Below are positions 13,201 to 25,920 of a stretch of 64,000 bases of DNA, piece after piece. Source of the DNA: Allodiplogaster sudhausi (taxonomy: Eukaryota > Nematoda > Chromadorea > Rhabditida > Diplogasteridae). Below the pieces are notes generated by a model, which saw nothing but the letters and a program-made list of their open reading frames with translations, ran no database searches and was not told where the DNA came from. Every line of letters begins with the position of its first letter. The first letter of the stretch is position 1. Both the position numbers and the translations under genes were made by a program. The stretch spans positions 1 through 64,000 of the forward strand of contig CALZFC010000147.1 of the NCBI GenBank assembly GCA_945643635.1. The letters run 5' to 3'.

Positions 13201-16200
13201 CTCTCCTCTTCTCTCCTCATTCTCTTCTCTCTCTTAGTTCTCTTCCTCTTCTCTCCTCATTCTCTTCTCTCTCTTAGTTCTCTTCCTCTTCTCTCCTCAT
13301 TCTCTTCTCTCTCTTAGTTCTCTTCCTCTTCTCTCCTCATTCTCTTCTCTCTCTTAGTTCTCTTCCTCTTCTCTCTCTCCTCATTCTCTTCTCTCTCTTA
13401 GTTCTCTTCCTCTCTTCTCTCCTCATTCTCTTCTCTCTCTTAGTTCTCTTCCTCTTCTCTCCTCATTCTCTTCTCTCTCTTAGTTCTCTTCCTCTTCTCT
13501 CCTCATTCTCTTCTCTCTCTTAGTTCTCTTCCTCTTCTCTCCTCATTCTCTTCTCTCTCTTAGTTCTCTTCCTCTTCTCTCCTCATTCTCTTCTCTCTCT
13601 TAGTTCTCTTCCTCTTCTCTCCTCATTCTCTTCTCTCTCTTAGTTCTCTTCCTCTCTCTCCTCATTCTCTTCTCTCTCTTAGTTCTCTTCCTCTTCTCTC
13701 CTCATTCTCTTCTCTCTCTTAGTTCTCTTCCTCTTCTCTCCTCATTCTCTTCTCTCTCTTAGTTCTCTTCCTCTTCTCTCCTCATTCTTCTCTCTCTCTT
13801 AGTTCTCTTCCTCTTCTCTCCTCATTCTCTTCTCTCTCTTAGTTCTCTTCCTCTCTCTCCTCATTCTCTTCTCTCTCTTAGTTCTCTTCCTCTTCTCTCC
13901 TCATTCTCTTCTCTCTCTTAGTTCTCTTCCTCTTCTCTCCTCATTCTCTTCTCTCTCTTAGTTCTCTCTTCCTCTTCTCTCCTCATTCTCTTCTCTCTCT
14001 TAGTTCTCTTCCTCTTCTCTCCTCATTCTCTTCTCTCTCTTAGTTCTCTTCCTCTTCTCTCCTCATTCTCTTCTCTCTCTTAGTTCTCTTCCTCTTCTCT
14101 CCTCATTCTCTTCTCTCTCTTAGTTCTCTTCCTCTTCTCTCCTCATTCTCTTCTCTCTCTTAGTTCTCTTCCTCTTCTCTCCTCATTCTCTTCTCTCTCT
14201 TAGTTCTCTTCCTCTTCTCTCCTCATTCTCTCTCTCTCTCTTAGTTCCTCTTCTCTTCTCTCCTCATTCTCTTCTCTCTCTTAGTTCTCTTCCTCTTCTC
14301 TCCTCATTCTCTTCTCTCTCTTAGTTCTCTTCCTCTTCTCTCCTCATTCTCTTCTCTCTCTTAGTTCTCTTCCTCTTCTCTCCTCATTCTCTTCTCTCTC
14401 TTAGTTCTCTTCCTCTTCTCTCCTCATTCTCTTCTCTCTCTTAGTTCTCTTCCTCATTCTCTTCTCTCTCTTAGTTCTCTTCCTCTCTCTCCTCATTCTC
14501 TTCTCTCTCTTAGTTCTCTTCCTCTTCTCTCCTCATTCTCTTCTCTCTCTTAGTTCTCTTCCTCTTCTCTCCTCATTCTCTTCTCTCTCTTAGTTCTCTT
14601 CCTCTTCTCTCCTCATTCTCTTCTCTCTCTTAGTTCTCTTCCTCTTCTCTCCTCATTCTCTTCTCTCTCTTAGTTCTCTTCCTCTTCTCTCCTCATTCTC
14701 TTCTCTCTCTTAGTTCTCTTCCTCTTCTCTCCTCATTCTCTTCTCTCTCTTAGTTCTCTTCCTCTTCTCTCCTCATTCTCTTCTCTCTCTTAGTTCTCTT
14801 CCTCTTCTCTCCTCATTCTCTTCTCTCTCTTAGTTCTCTTCCTCTTCTCTCCTCATTCTCTTCTCTCTCTTAGTTTCTCTTCCTCTTCTCTCCTCATTCT
14901 CTTCTCTCTCTTAGTTCTCTTCCTCTTCTCTCCTCATTCTCTTCTCTCTCTTAGTTCTCTTCCTCTTCTCTCCTCATTCTCTTCTCTCTCTTAGTTCTCT
15001 TCCTCTTCTCTCCTCATTCTCTTCTCTCTCTTAGTTCTCTTCCTCTTCTCTCCTCATTCTCTTCTCTCTCTTAGTTCTCTTCCTCTCTCTCCTCATTCTC
15101 TTCTCTCTCTTAGTTCTCTTCCTCTTCTCTCCTCATTCTCTTCTCTCTCTTAGTTCTCTCCTCTTCTCTCCTCATTCTCTTCTCTCTCTTAGTTCTCTTC
15201 CTCTTCTCTCCTCATTCTCTTCTCTCTCTTAGTTCTCTTCCTCTTCTCTCCTCATTCTCTTCTCTCTCTTAGTTCTCTTCCTCTTCTCTCTCTCCTCATT
15301 CTCTTCTCTCTCTTAGTTCTCTTCCTCTTCTCTCCTCATTCTCTTCTCTCTCTTAGTTCTCTTCCTCTTCTCTCCTCATTCTCTTCTCTCTCTTAGTTCT
15401 CTTCCTCTTCTCTCCTCATTCTCTCTTCTCTCTCTTAGTTCTCTCCTCTTCTCTCCTCATTCTCTTCTCTCTCTTAGTTCTCTTCCTCTTCTCTCCTCAT
15501 TCTCTTCTCTCTCTTAGTTCTCTTCCTCTTCTCTCCTCATTCTCTTCTCTCTCTTAGTTCTCTTCCTCTTCTCTCCTCATTCTCTTCTCTCTCTTAGTTC
15601 TCTTCCTCTTCTCTCCTCATTCTCTTCTCTCTCTTAGTTCTCTTCTCTTCTCTCCTCATTCTCTTCTCTCTCTTAGTTCTCTTCCTCTTCTCTCCTCATT
15701 CTCTTCTCTCTCTTAGTTCTCTTCCTCTTCTCTCCTCATTCTCTTCTCTCTCTTAGTTCTCTTCCTCTTCTTCTCCTCATTCTCTTCTCTCTCTTAGTTC
15801 TCTTCCTCTTCTCTCCTCATTCTCTTCTCTCTCTTAGTTCTCTTCCTCTTCTCTCCTCATTCTCTTCTCTCTCTTAGTTCTCCTCTCCTCAATTCTCTTC
15901 TCTCTCTTAGTTCTCTTCCTCTTCTCTCCTCATTCTCTTCTCTCTCTTAGTTCTCTTCCTCTTCTCTCCTCATTCTCTTCTCTCTCTTAGTTCTCTTCCT
16001 CTTCTCTCCTCATTCTCTTCTCTCTCTTAGTTCTCTTCCTCTTCTCTCCTCATTCTCTTCTCTCTCTTAGTTTCTCTTCCTCTTCTCTCCTCATTCTCTT
16101 CTCTCTCTTAGTTCTCTTCCTCTTCTCTCCTCATTCTCTTCTCTCTCTTAGTTCTCTTCCTCTTCTCTCCTCATTCTCTTCTCTCTCTTAGTTCTCTTCC

Positions 16201-19200
16201 TCTTCTCTCCTCATTCTCTTCTCTCTCTTAGTTCTCTTCCTCTTCTCTCCTCATTCTCTTCTCTCTCTTAGTTCTCTTCCTCTTCTCTCCTCATTCTCTT
16301 CTCTCTCTTAGTTCTCTTTCTTCTTCTCTTCTCTCCTTCTTCTCTTCTCTCTCCTCTTCTCTCCTCATTCTCTTCTCTCTCTTAGTTCTCTTCCTCTTCT
16401 CTCCTCATTCTCTTCTCTCTCTTAGTTCTCTTCCTCTTCTCTCCTCATTCTCTTCTCTCTCTTAGTTCTCTTCCTCTTCTCTCCTCATTCTCTTCTCTCT
16501 CTTAGTTCTCTTCCTCTTTCTCCTCATTCTCTTCTCTCTCTTAGTTCTCTTCCTCTTCTCTCCTCATTCTCTTCTCTCTCTTAGTTCTCTTCCTCTTCTC
16601 TCCTCATTCTCTCTCTCTCTTAGTTTCTCTCCTCATTCTCTTCTCTCTCTCTTAGTTCTCTTCCTCTTCTCTCCTCATTCTCTTCTCTCTCTTAGTTCTC
16701 TTCCTCTTCTCTCCTCATTCTCTTCTCTCTCTTAGTTCTCTTCCTCTTCTCTCCTCATTCTCTTCTCTCTCTTAGTTCTCTTCCTCTTCTCTCCTCATTC
16801 TCTTCTCTCTCTTAGTTCTCTTCCTCTTCTCTCCTCATTCTCTTCTCTCTCTCTCTTAGTTCTCTTCCTCTTCTCTCCTCATTCTCTTCTCTCTCTTAGT
16901 TCTCTTCCTCCTCTTCTCTCCTCATTCTCTTCTCTCTCTTAGTTCTCTTCCTCTTCTCTCCTCATTCTCTTCTCTCTCTTAGTTCTCTTCCTCTTCTCTC
17001 CTCATTCTCTTCTCTCTCTTAGTTCTCTTCCTCTTCTCTCCTCATTCTCTTCTCTCTCTTAGTTCTCTTCCTCTTCTCTCCTCATTCTCTTCTCTCTCTT
17101 AGTTCTCTTCCTCTTCTCTCCTCATTCTCTTCTCTCTCTTAGTTCTCTTCCTCTTCTCTCCTCATTCTCTTCTCTCTCTTAGTTTCTCTTCCTCTTCTCT
17201 CCTCATTCTCTTCTCTCTCTTAGTTCTCTTCCTCTTCTCTTCTCTCCTCATCTCTTCTCTCTCTTAGTTCTCTTCCTCTTCTCTCCTCATTCTCTTCTCT
17301 CTCTTAGTTCTCTTCCTCTTCTCTCCTCATTCTCTTCTCTCTCTTAGTTCTCTTCCTCTTCTCTCCTCATTCTCTTCTCTCTCTTAGTTCTCTTCCTCTC
17401 TCTCTCCTCATTCTCTTCTCTCTCTTAGTTCTCTTCCTCTTCTCTCCTCATTCTCTTCTCTCTCTAGTTCTCTTCCTCTTCTCTCCTCATTCTCTTCTCT
17501 CTCTTAGTTCTCTTCCTCTTCTCTCCTCATTCTCTTCTCTCTCTTAGTTCTCTTCCTCTTCTCTCCTCATTCTCTTCTCTCTCTTAGTTCTCTTCCTCTT
17601 CTCTCCTCATTTCTCTTCTCTCTCTTAGTTCTCTTCCTCTTCTCTCCTCATTCTCTTCTCTCTCTTAGTTCTCTTCCTCTTCTCTCCTCATTCTCTTCTC
17701 TCTCTTAGTTCTCTTCCTCTTTCTCCTCATTCTCTTCTCTCTCTTAGTTCTCTTCCTCTTCTCTCCTCATTCTCTTCTCTCTCTTAGTTCTCTTCCTCTT
17801 CTCTCCTCATTCTCCTCTCTCTCTCTTAGTTTCTCTCCTCATTCTCTTCTCTCTCTTAGTTCTCTTCCTCTTCTCTCCTCATTCTCTTCTCTCTCTTAGT
17901 TCTCTTCCTCTTCTCTCCTCATTCTCTTCTCTCTCTTAGTTCTCTTCCTCTTCTCTCCTCATTCTCTTCTCTCTCTTAGTTCTCTTCCTCTTCTCTCCTC
18001 ATTCTCTTCTCTCTCTTAGTTCTCTTCCTCTTCTCTCCTCATTCTCTTCTCTCTCTTAGTTCTCTTCCTCTTCTCTCCTCATTCTCTTCTCTCTCTTAGT
18101 TCTCTTCCTCTTCTCTCCTCATTCTCTTCTCTCTCTTAGTTCTCTTCCTCTTCTCTCCTCATTCTCTTCTCTCTCTTAGTTTCTCTTCCTCTTCTCTCCT
18201 CATTCTCTTCTCTCTCTTAGTTCTCTTCCTCTTCTCTCCTCATTCTCTTCTCTCTCTTAGTTCTCTTCCTCTTCTCTCCTCATTCTCTTCTCTCTCTTAG
18301 TTCTCTTCCTCTTCTCTCCTCATTCTCTTCTCTCTCTTAGTTCTCTCTTCCTCTTCTCTCCTCATTCTCTTCTCTCTCTTAGTTCTCTTCCTCTTCTCTC
18401 CTCATTCTCTTCTCTCTCTTAGTTCTCTTCCTCTTCTCTCCTCATTCTCTTCTCTCTCTTAGTTCTCTTCCTCTATCTCCTCATTCTCTTCTCTCTCTTA
18501 GTTCTCTTCTCCTCTTCTCTCCTCATTCTCTTCTCTCTCTTAGTTCTCTTCCTCTTCTCTCCTCATTCTCTTCTCTCTCTTAGTTCTCTTCCTCTTCTCT
18601 CCTCATTCTCTTCTCTCTCTTAGTTCTCTTCCTCTTCTCTCCTCATTCTCTTCTCTCTCTTAGTTCTCTTCCTCTTCTCTCCTCATTCTCTTCTCTCTCT
18701 TAGTTCTCTCTCCTCATTCTCTTCTCTCTCTTAGTTCTCTTCCTCTTCTCTCCTCATTCTCTTCTCTCTCTTAGTTCTCTTCCTCTTCTCTCCTCATTCT
18801 CTTCTCTCTCTTAGTTCTCTTCCTCTTCTCTCCTCATTCTCTTCTCTCTCTTAGTTCTCTTCCTCTTCTCTCCTCATTCTCTTCTCTCTCTTAGTTCTCT
18901 TCCTCTTCTCTCCTCATTCTCTTCTCTCTCTTAGTTCTCTCCTCATTCTCTTCTCTCTCTTAGTTCTCTTCCTCTTCTCTCCTCATTCTCTTCTCTCTCT
19001 TAGTTCTCTTCCTCTTCTCTCCTCATTCTCTTCTCTCTCTTAGTTCTCTTCCTCTTCTCTCCTCATTCTCTTCTCTCTCTTAGTTTCTCTTCCTCTTCTC
19101 TCCTCATTCTCTTCTCTCTCTTAGTTCTCTTCCTCTTCTCTCCTCATTCTCTTCTCTCTCTTAGTTCTCTTCCTCTTCTCTCCTCATTCTCTTCTCTCTC

Positions 19201-22200
19201 TTAGTTCTCTTCCTCTTCTCTCCTCATTCTCTTCTCTCTCTTAGTTCTCTTCCTCTTCTCTCCTCATTCTCTTCTCTCTCTTAGTTCCTCTTCCTCTTCT
19301 CTCCTCATTCTCTTCTCTCTCTTAGTTCTCTTCCTCTTCTCTCCTCATTCTCTTCTCTCTCTTAGTTCTCTTCCTCTTCTCTCCTCATTCTCTTCTCTCT
19401 CTTAGTTCTCTCCTCCTCTTCTCTCCTCATTCTCTTCTCTCTCTTAGTTCTCTTCCTCTTCTCTCCTCATTCTCTTCTCTCTCTTAGTTCTCTTCCTCTT
19501 CTCTCCTCTCCTCATTCTCTTCTCTCTCTTAGTTCTCTTCCTCTTCTCTCCTCATTCTCTTCTCTCTCTTAGTTCTCTTCCTCTTCTCTCCTCATTCTCT
19601 TCTCTCTCTTAGTTCTCTTCCTCTTCTCTCCTCATTCTCTTCTCTCTCTTAGTTCTCTTCCTCTTCTCTCCTCATTCTCTTCTCTCTCTTAGTTCTCTTC
19701 CTCTTCTCTCCTCATTCTCTTCTCTCTCTTAGTTCTCTTCCTCTTCTCTCCTCATTCTCTTCTCTCTCTTAGTTCTCTTCCTCTTCTCTCCTCATTCTCT
19801 TCTCTCTCTTAGTTCTCTTCCTCTTCTCTCCTCATTCTCTTCTCTCTCTTAGTTCTCTTCCTCTTTTCTCCTCATTCTCTTCTCTCTTTAGTTCTCTTCC
19901 TCTTCTCTCCTCATTCTCTTCTCTCTCTTAGTTCTCTTCCTCTTCTCTCCTCATTCTCTTCTCTCTCTTAGTTCTCTTCCTTCTCTCTCCCATTCTTTTC
20001 TTTTCTCTCCTCATTCTCTTCTCTCTCTTAGTTCTCTCCTCATTCTCTTCTCTCTCTTAGTTCTCTTCCTCTTCTCTCCTCATTCTCTTCTCTCTCTTAG
20101 TTCTCTTCCTCTTCTCTCCTCATTCTCTTCTCTCTCTTAGTTCTCTTCCTCTTCTCTCCTCATTCTCTTCTCTCTCTTAGTTCTCTTCCTCTTCTCTCCT
20201 CATTCTCTTCTCTTCTCTCTAGTTCTCTTCCTCTTCTCTCCTCATTCTCTTCTCTCTCTTAGTTCTCTTCCTCTTCTCTCCTCATTCTCTTCTCTCTCTT
20301 AGTTCTCTTCCTCTTCTCTCCTCATTCTCTTCTCTCTTAGTTCTCTTCCTCTTATCTCCTCATTCTCTTCTCTCTCTTAGTTCTCTTCCTCTTCTCTCTC
20401 CTCATTCTCTTCTCTCTCTTAGTTCTCTTCCTCTTCTCTCCTCATTCTCTTCTCTCTCTTAGTTCTCTTCCTCTTCTCTCCTCATTCTCTTCTCTCTCTT
20501 AGTTCTCTTCCTCTTCTCTCCTCATTCTCTTCTCTCTCTTAGTTCTCTTCCTCTTCTCTCCTCATTCTCTTCTCTCTCTTAGTTCTCTCCTCATTCCTCT
20601 TCTCTCTCTCTCTTAGTTCTCTTCCTCTTCTCTCCTCATTCTCTTCTCTCTCTTAGTTCTCTTCCTCTTCTCTCCTCATTCTCTTCTCTCTCTTAGTTCT
20701 CTTCCTCTTCTCTCCTCATTCTCTTCTCTCTCTTAGTTCTCTTCCTCTTCTCTCCTCATTCTCTTCTCTCTCTTAGTTCTCTTCCTCTTCTCTCCTCATT
20801 CTCTTCTCTCTCTTAGTTTCTCTTCCTCTTCTCTCCTCATTCTCTTCCTTCTCTTAGTTCTCTTCCTCTTATCTCCTCATTCTCTTCTCTCTCTTAGTTC
20901 TCTTCCTCTTCTCTCCTCATTCTCTTCTCTCTCTTAGTTCTCTTCCTCTTCTCTCCTCATTCTCTTCTCTCTCTTAGTTCTCTTCCTCTTCTCTCCTCAT
21001 TCTCTTCTCTCTCTTAGTTCTCTTCCTCTCTCTCCTCATTCTCTTCTCTCTCTTAGTTTCTCTTCCTCTTCTCTCCTCATTCTCTTCTCTCTCTTATTTC
21101 TCTTCCTCTTCTCTCCTCATTCTCTTCTCTCTCTTAGTTCTCTTCCTCTTCTCTCCTCATTCTCTTCTCTCTCTTAGTTCTCTTCCTCTTCTCTCCTCTT
21201 CTCTTCTTCTCTTCTCTTCTCTCTCTTAGTTTCTCTTCCTCTTCTCTCCTCATTCTCTTCTCTCTCTTAGTTCTCTTCCTCTTCTCTCCTCATTCTCTTC
21301 TCTCTCTTAGTTCTCTTCCTCTTCTCTCCTCATTCTCTTCTCTCTCTTAGTTCTCTTCCTCTTCTCTCCTCATTCTCTTCTCTCTCTTAGTTCTCTTCCT
21401 CTCTCTCCTCATTCTCTTCTCTCTCTTAGTTCTCTTCCTCTTCTCTCCTCATTCTCTTCTCTCTCTTAGTTCTCTTCCTCTTCTCTCCTCATTCTCTTCT
21501 CTCTCTTAGTTCTCTTCCTCTTCTCTCCTCATTCTCTTCTCTCTCTTAGTTCTCTTCCTCTTCTCTCCTCATTCTCTTCTCTCTCTTAGTTCTCTTCCTC
21601 TTCTCTCCTCATTCTCTTCTCTCTCTTAGTTCTCTTCCTCTTCTCTCCTCATTCTCTTCTCTCTCTTAGTTCTCTTCCTCTTCTCTCCTCATTCTCTTCT
21701 CTCTCTTAGTTCTCTTCCTCTCTCTCCTCATTCTCTTCTCTCTCTTAGTTCTCTTCCTCTTCTCTCCTCATTCTCTTCTCTCTCTTAGTTCTCTTCCTCT
21801 TCTCTCCTCATTCTCTTCTCTCTCTAGTTCTCTTCCTCTTCTCTCCTCATTCTCTTCTCTCTCTTAGTTCTCTTCCTCTTCTCTCCTCATTCTCTTCTCT
21901 CTCTTAGTTCTCTTCCTCTTCTCTCCTCATTCTCTTCTCTCTCTTAGTTCTCTTCCTCTTCTCTCCTCATTCTCTTCTCTCTCTTAGTTCTCTTCCTCTT
22001 CTCTCCTCATTCTCTTCTCTCTCTTAGTTCTCTTCCTCTTCTCTCCTCATTCTCTTCTCTCTCTTAGTTCTCTTCCTCTTCTCTCCTCATTCTCTTCTCT
22101 CTCTTAGTTTCTCTTCCTCTTCTCTCCTCATTCTCTTCTCTCTCTTAGTTCTCTTCCTCTTCTCTCCTCATTCTCTTCTCTCTCTTAGTTCTCTTCCTCT

Positions 22201-24784
22201 TCTCTCCTCATTCTCTTCTCTCTCTTAGTTCTCTTCCTCTTCTCTCCTCATTCTCTTCTCTCTCTTAGTTCTCTTCCTCTTCTCTCCTCATTCTCTTCTC
22301 TCTCTTAGTTTCTCTCCTCTTCTCTCCTCTTCTCTCCTTTCTCTTGTTTAGTTTCTCTTCCTCTTCTCTCCCTCATTCTCTTCTCTCTGTTAGTTCTCTT
22401 CCTCTTCTCTCCTCATTCTCTTCTCTCTCTTAGTTTCTCTTCCTCTCTTCTCTTCTCTTAGTTCTCTTCCTCTTCTCTCCTCATTCTCTTCTCTCTCTTA
22501 GTTCTCTTCCTCTTCTCTCCTCATTCTCTTCTCTCACTTAGTTTCCTTCCTCGTCTCTCCTCATTCTCTTCTCTCTCTTAGTTCTCTTCCTCTTCTCTCC
22601 TCATTCTCTTCTCTCTCTTAGTTCTCTTCCTCTTCTCTCCTCATTCTCTTCTCTCTCTTAGTTCTCTTCCTCTTCTCTCTCATTCTCTTCTCTCTCTTAG
22701 TTCTCTTCCTCTTCTCTCCTCATTCTCTTCTCTCTCTTAGTTCTCTTCCTCTTCTCTCCTCATTCTCTTCTCTCTCTTAGTTCTCTTCCTCTTCTCTCCT
22801 CATTCTCTTCTCTCTCTTAGTTCTCTTCCTCTTCTCTCCTTATTCTCTTCTCTCTCTTAGTTCTCTCTTCCTCTTCTCTCCTCATTCTCTTCTCTCTCTT
22901 AGTTCTCTTCCTCTTCTCTCCTCATTCTCTTCTCTCTCTTAGTTCTCTCCTCATTCTCTTCTCTCTCTTAGTTCTCTTCCTCTTCTCTCCTCATTCTCTT
23001 CTCTCTCTTAGTTCTCTTCCTCTTCTCTCCTCATTCTCTTCTCTCTCTTAGTTCTCTTCCTCTTCTCTCCTCATTCTCTTCTCTCTCTTAGTTCTCTTCC
23101 TCTTCTCTCCTCATTCTCTTCTCTCTCTTAGTTCTCTTCCTCTTCTCTCCTCATTCTCTTCTCTCTCTTAGTTCTCTTCGTCTTCTCTCCTCATTCTCTT
23201 CTCTCTCTTAGTTCTCTTCCTCTTCTCTCCTCATTCTCTTCTCTCTCTTAGTTCTCTTCCTCTTCTCTTCCTCTTCTCTTCTCTCTCTTAGTTCTCTTCC
23301 TCTTCTCTCCTCATTCTCTCTCTCTCTTAGTTCTCTCTCCTCTTCTCTCCTCATTCTCTTCTCTCTCTTAGTTCTCTTCCTCTTCTCTCCTCATTCTCTC
23401 TCTCTCTTAGTTCTCTCCTCATTCTCTTCTCTCTCTTAGTTCTCTTCCTCTTCTCTCCTCATTCTCTTCTCTCTCTTAGTTCTCTTCCTCTTCTCTCCTC
23501 ATTCTCTTCTCTCTCTTAGTTCTCTTCCTCTTCTCTCCTCATTCTCTTCTCTCTCTTAGTTCTCTTCGTCTTCTCTCCTCATTCTCTTCTCTCTCTTAGT
23601 TTCTCTTCCTCTTCTCTCCTCATTCTCTTCTCTCTCTTAGTTCTCTTCCTCTTCTCTCCTCATTCTCTTCTCTCTCTTAGTTCTCTTCCTCTTCTCTCCT
23701 CATTCTCTTCTCTCTCTTAGTTCTCTTCCTCTTCTCTCCTCATTCTCTTCCTTCTCTTAGTTCTCTTCCTCTTCTCTCCTCATTCTCTTCTCTCTCTTAG
23801 TTCTCTTCCTCTTCTCTCCTCATTCTCTTCTCTCTCTTAGTTCTCTTCCTCTTCTCTCCTCATTCTCTTCTCTCTCTTAGTTCTCTTCCTCTTCTCTCCT
23901 CATTCTCTTCTCTCTCTTAGTTCTCTTCCTCTTCTCTCCTCATTCTCTTCTCTCTCTTAGTTCTCTTCCTCTTCTCTCCTCATTCTCTTCTCTCTCTTAG
24001 TTCTCTTCCTCTTCTCTCCTCATTCTCTTCTCTCTCTTAGTTCTCTTCCTCTTCTCTCCTCATTCTCTTTCCTCATTCTCTTCTCTCTCTTAGTTCTCTT
24101 CCTCTTCTCTCCTCATTCTCTTCTCTCTCTTAGTTCTCTTCCTCTTCTCTCCTCATTCTCTTCTCTCTCTTAGTTCTCTTCCTCTTCTCTCCTCATTCTC
24201 TTCTCTCTCTTAGTTCTCTTCCTCTTCTCTCCTCATTCTCTTCTCTCTCTTAGTTCTCTTCCTCTCTCTCCTCATTCTCTTCTCTCTCTTAGTTCTCTTC
24301 GTCTTCTCTCCTCATTCTCTTCTCTCTCTTAGTTCTCTTCGTCTTCTCTCCTCATTCTCTTCTCTCTCTTAGTTCTCTTCCTCTTCTCTCCTCATTCTCT
24401 TCTCTCTCTTAGTTCTCTTCCTCTTCTCTCCTCATTCTCTTCTCTCTCTTAGTTCTCTTCCTCTTCTCTCCTCATTCTCTTCTCTCTCTTAGTTCTCTTC
24501 CTCTTCTCTCCTCATTCTCTTCCTTCTCTTAGTTCTCTTCCTCTTCTCTCCTCATTCTCTTCTCTCTGTTAGTTCTCTTCCTCTTCTCTCCTCATTCTCT
24601 TCTCTCTCTTAGTTCTCTTCCTCTTCTCTCTCTTAGTTCTCTTCCTCTTCTCTCCTCATTCTCTTCTCTCTGTTAGTTCTCTTCCTCGTCTCTCCTCATT
24701 CTCTTCTCTCACTTAGTTCTCTTCCTCGTCTCTCCTCATTCTCTTCTCTCTCTTAGTTCTCTTCCTCTTCTCTCCTCATTCTAT
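1288..24784 (+). repeat. 23.5-kb tandem array of a 40-bp splice-acceptor-like unit
   Basis: About 585 head-to-tail copies of a 40-base pyrimidine-rich unit are present, most of them identical. The unit has two halves that both start TTCTCTTC: a 22-base half ending CTCCTCA and an 18-base half ending CTCTCTTAG. Only three of its 40 bases are purines. Variants include TTCGTC for TTCCTC, TTATCTCC for TTCTCTCC, small indels, and a few scrambled spots (for example near 2840, 10430, 16330 and 21200). The unit length is not a multiple of three and each unit contains TAG, so all plus-strand frames close. On the minus strand each unit contains TGA. The array starts five bases after the channel's last recognisable codons, so it probably lies in, or has replaced, a channel intron. 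No gene is visible inside. Confidence 0.98.
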
Positions 24785-24870
24785 TCGTAACTAAATAGTT
24801 CAGCTTGCACAGTCGCTGAATATGAATCGCGGACTCACCGTGGGAATGACTCAACTTCACGCCCTTGCAG

Positions 24871-25202
24871 GGTTTCCCCTTCATTTCCAAGTTCTTTCCT
24901 GTTCTGACTCTCTTTCTTGCTTCCAGATTCGGTCTTCTCGGTCGACTGGACGCAAATGCAATCTCGGTATATCAAACACGAATCGACTGACGTTCTTTTT
25001 GAAAACAAAAAACTGATATTCTTTAGAAGAGAAAGATGAAAGAATATAAGATAGTGTTGTTGAGTCTCCTCTGGCGGAGGGAGTAGCTGCCTTCGAGCCC
25101 GAGTTGGATGACATGGACTTCGTGGACTGTGGATTTGGACACGACACTCGACACGCCAGCAAACTCTCTCTTTATAAGATATCATGAAGACTCTTCATAA
25201 TA
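24871..25202 (+). CDS. Possible last exons of the K+ channel gene
   Basis: After the array, three plus-strand segments join in one frame across plausible splice sites: 24871-24890 (after CTTGCAG), 24927-24966 (after CTTCCAG, ending before GTATAT) and 25065-25202 (after TTGAG, ending in TAA). The predicted tail begins GFPFISKFGLLGRLD and later has the acidic run EPELDDMDF. It shows no domain. Strand and position suit a channel C-terminus, but the phase does not match the only obvious donor at 1284 (GTTAGT) in the first repeat unit, so the link is uncertain. It could equally be non-coding. Confidence 0.3.
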
Positions 25203-25327
25203 CTCGCCGTTTACTCACCTTCCCCAGACTGAACAGTCGGAGAAGGAACCCGTGAAGAGTGACTCTAGAACTAGTGAAGAGTGACTACTCTAACTCTAGT
25301 TGTATCTCCAGAGTGAAGAGATAAAGA

Positions 25328-25877
25328 CTAGTTGATAGCTGCATGGCAGAGGGGGCAATTTCGGAGGCGGCTGATGAGCTGCTCGAAGGCGCGGTGCTTG
25401 CAAGAGGGACACAGCCAGAACTGGTAGTCGTGCAAAGGACGGCCACTCACGATGCACACCGCCAACTGGGCACAGAGCATATCACTCTTTCCCTCTTCTT
25501 CTTACTCTCTCTCTCCCTCTCTCTTCATCCTTCTTCCCTCCTCTCTCTCTCACTCTCTCACTCTTCTAACCTTGTTATCACAGTTATGACAGACAGTTGC
25601 ATAGTCCGGAATAGCAGCATCACAATTCGGGCATTCGACGTGGTTGGGGCGAGAATCAGTAGGTGGATATCTGAATGGCACTCCTTTCTTATCCGCATCT
25701 TCACTCTAAATCCCTTACTTGATGAAGATCTTCAGAGAGAGTTTCCTGTACGCTTCTCTCTCTTCGGCCGACAACTCGGACAGGGACTCCAGTTTCATGA
25801 AAGCGCGTGAACATACTGCGAACTGGCGAGTGGCGCAGCTGGCGAGGGCTGAGGAGATGGATAGAAAAGGGAGAGAA

Positions 25878-25920
<43 letters not shown>

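Noticed and set aside
1288..24784. CRISPR-like regular repeat array
   Set aside because: The units are directly adjacent with no unique spacers, and the genome is animal.
24835..25185. 116-residue minus-strand frame after the array
   Set aside because: It opposes the plus-strand exon chain at 24871-25202 and has no domain; neither is strong, but the plus-strand chain has consistent splice signals.
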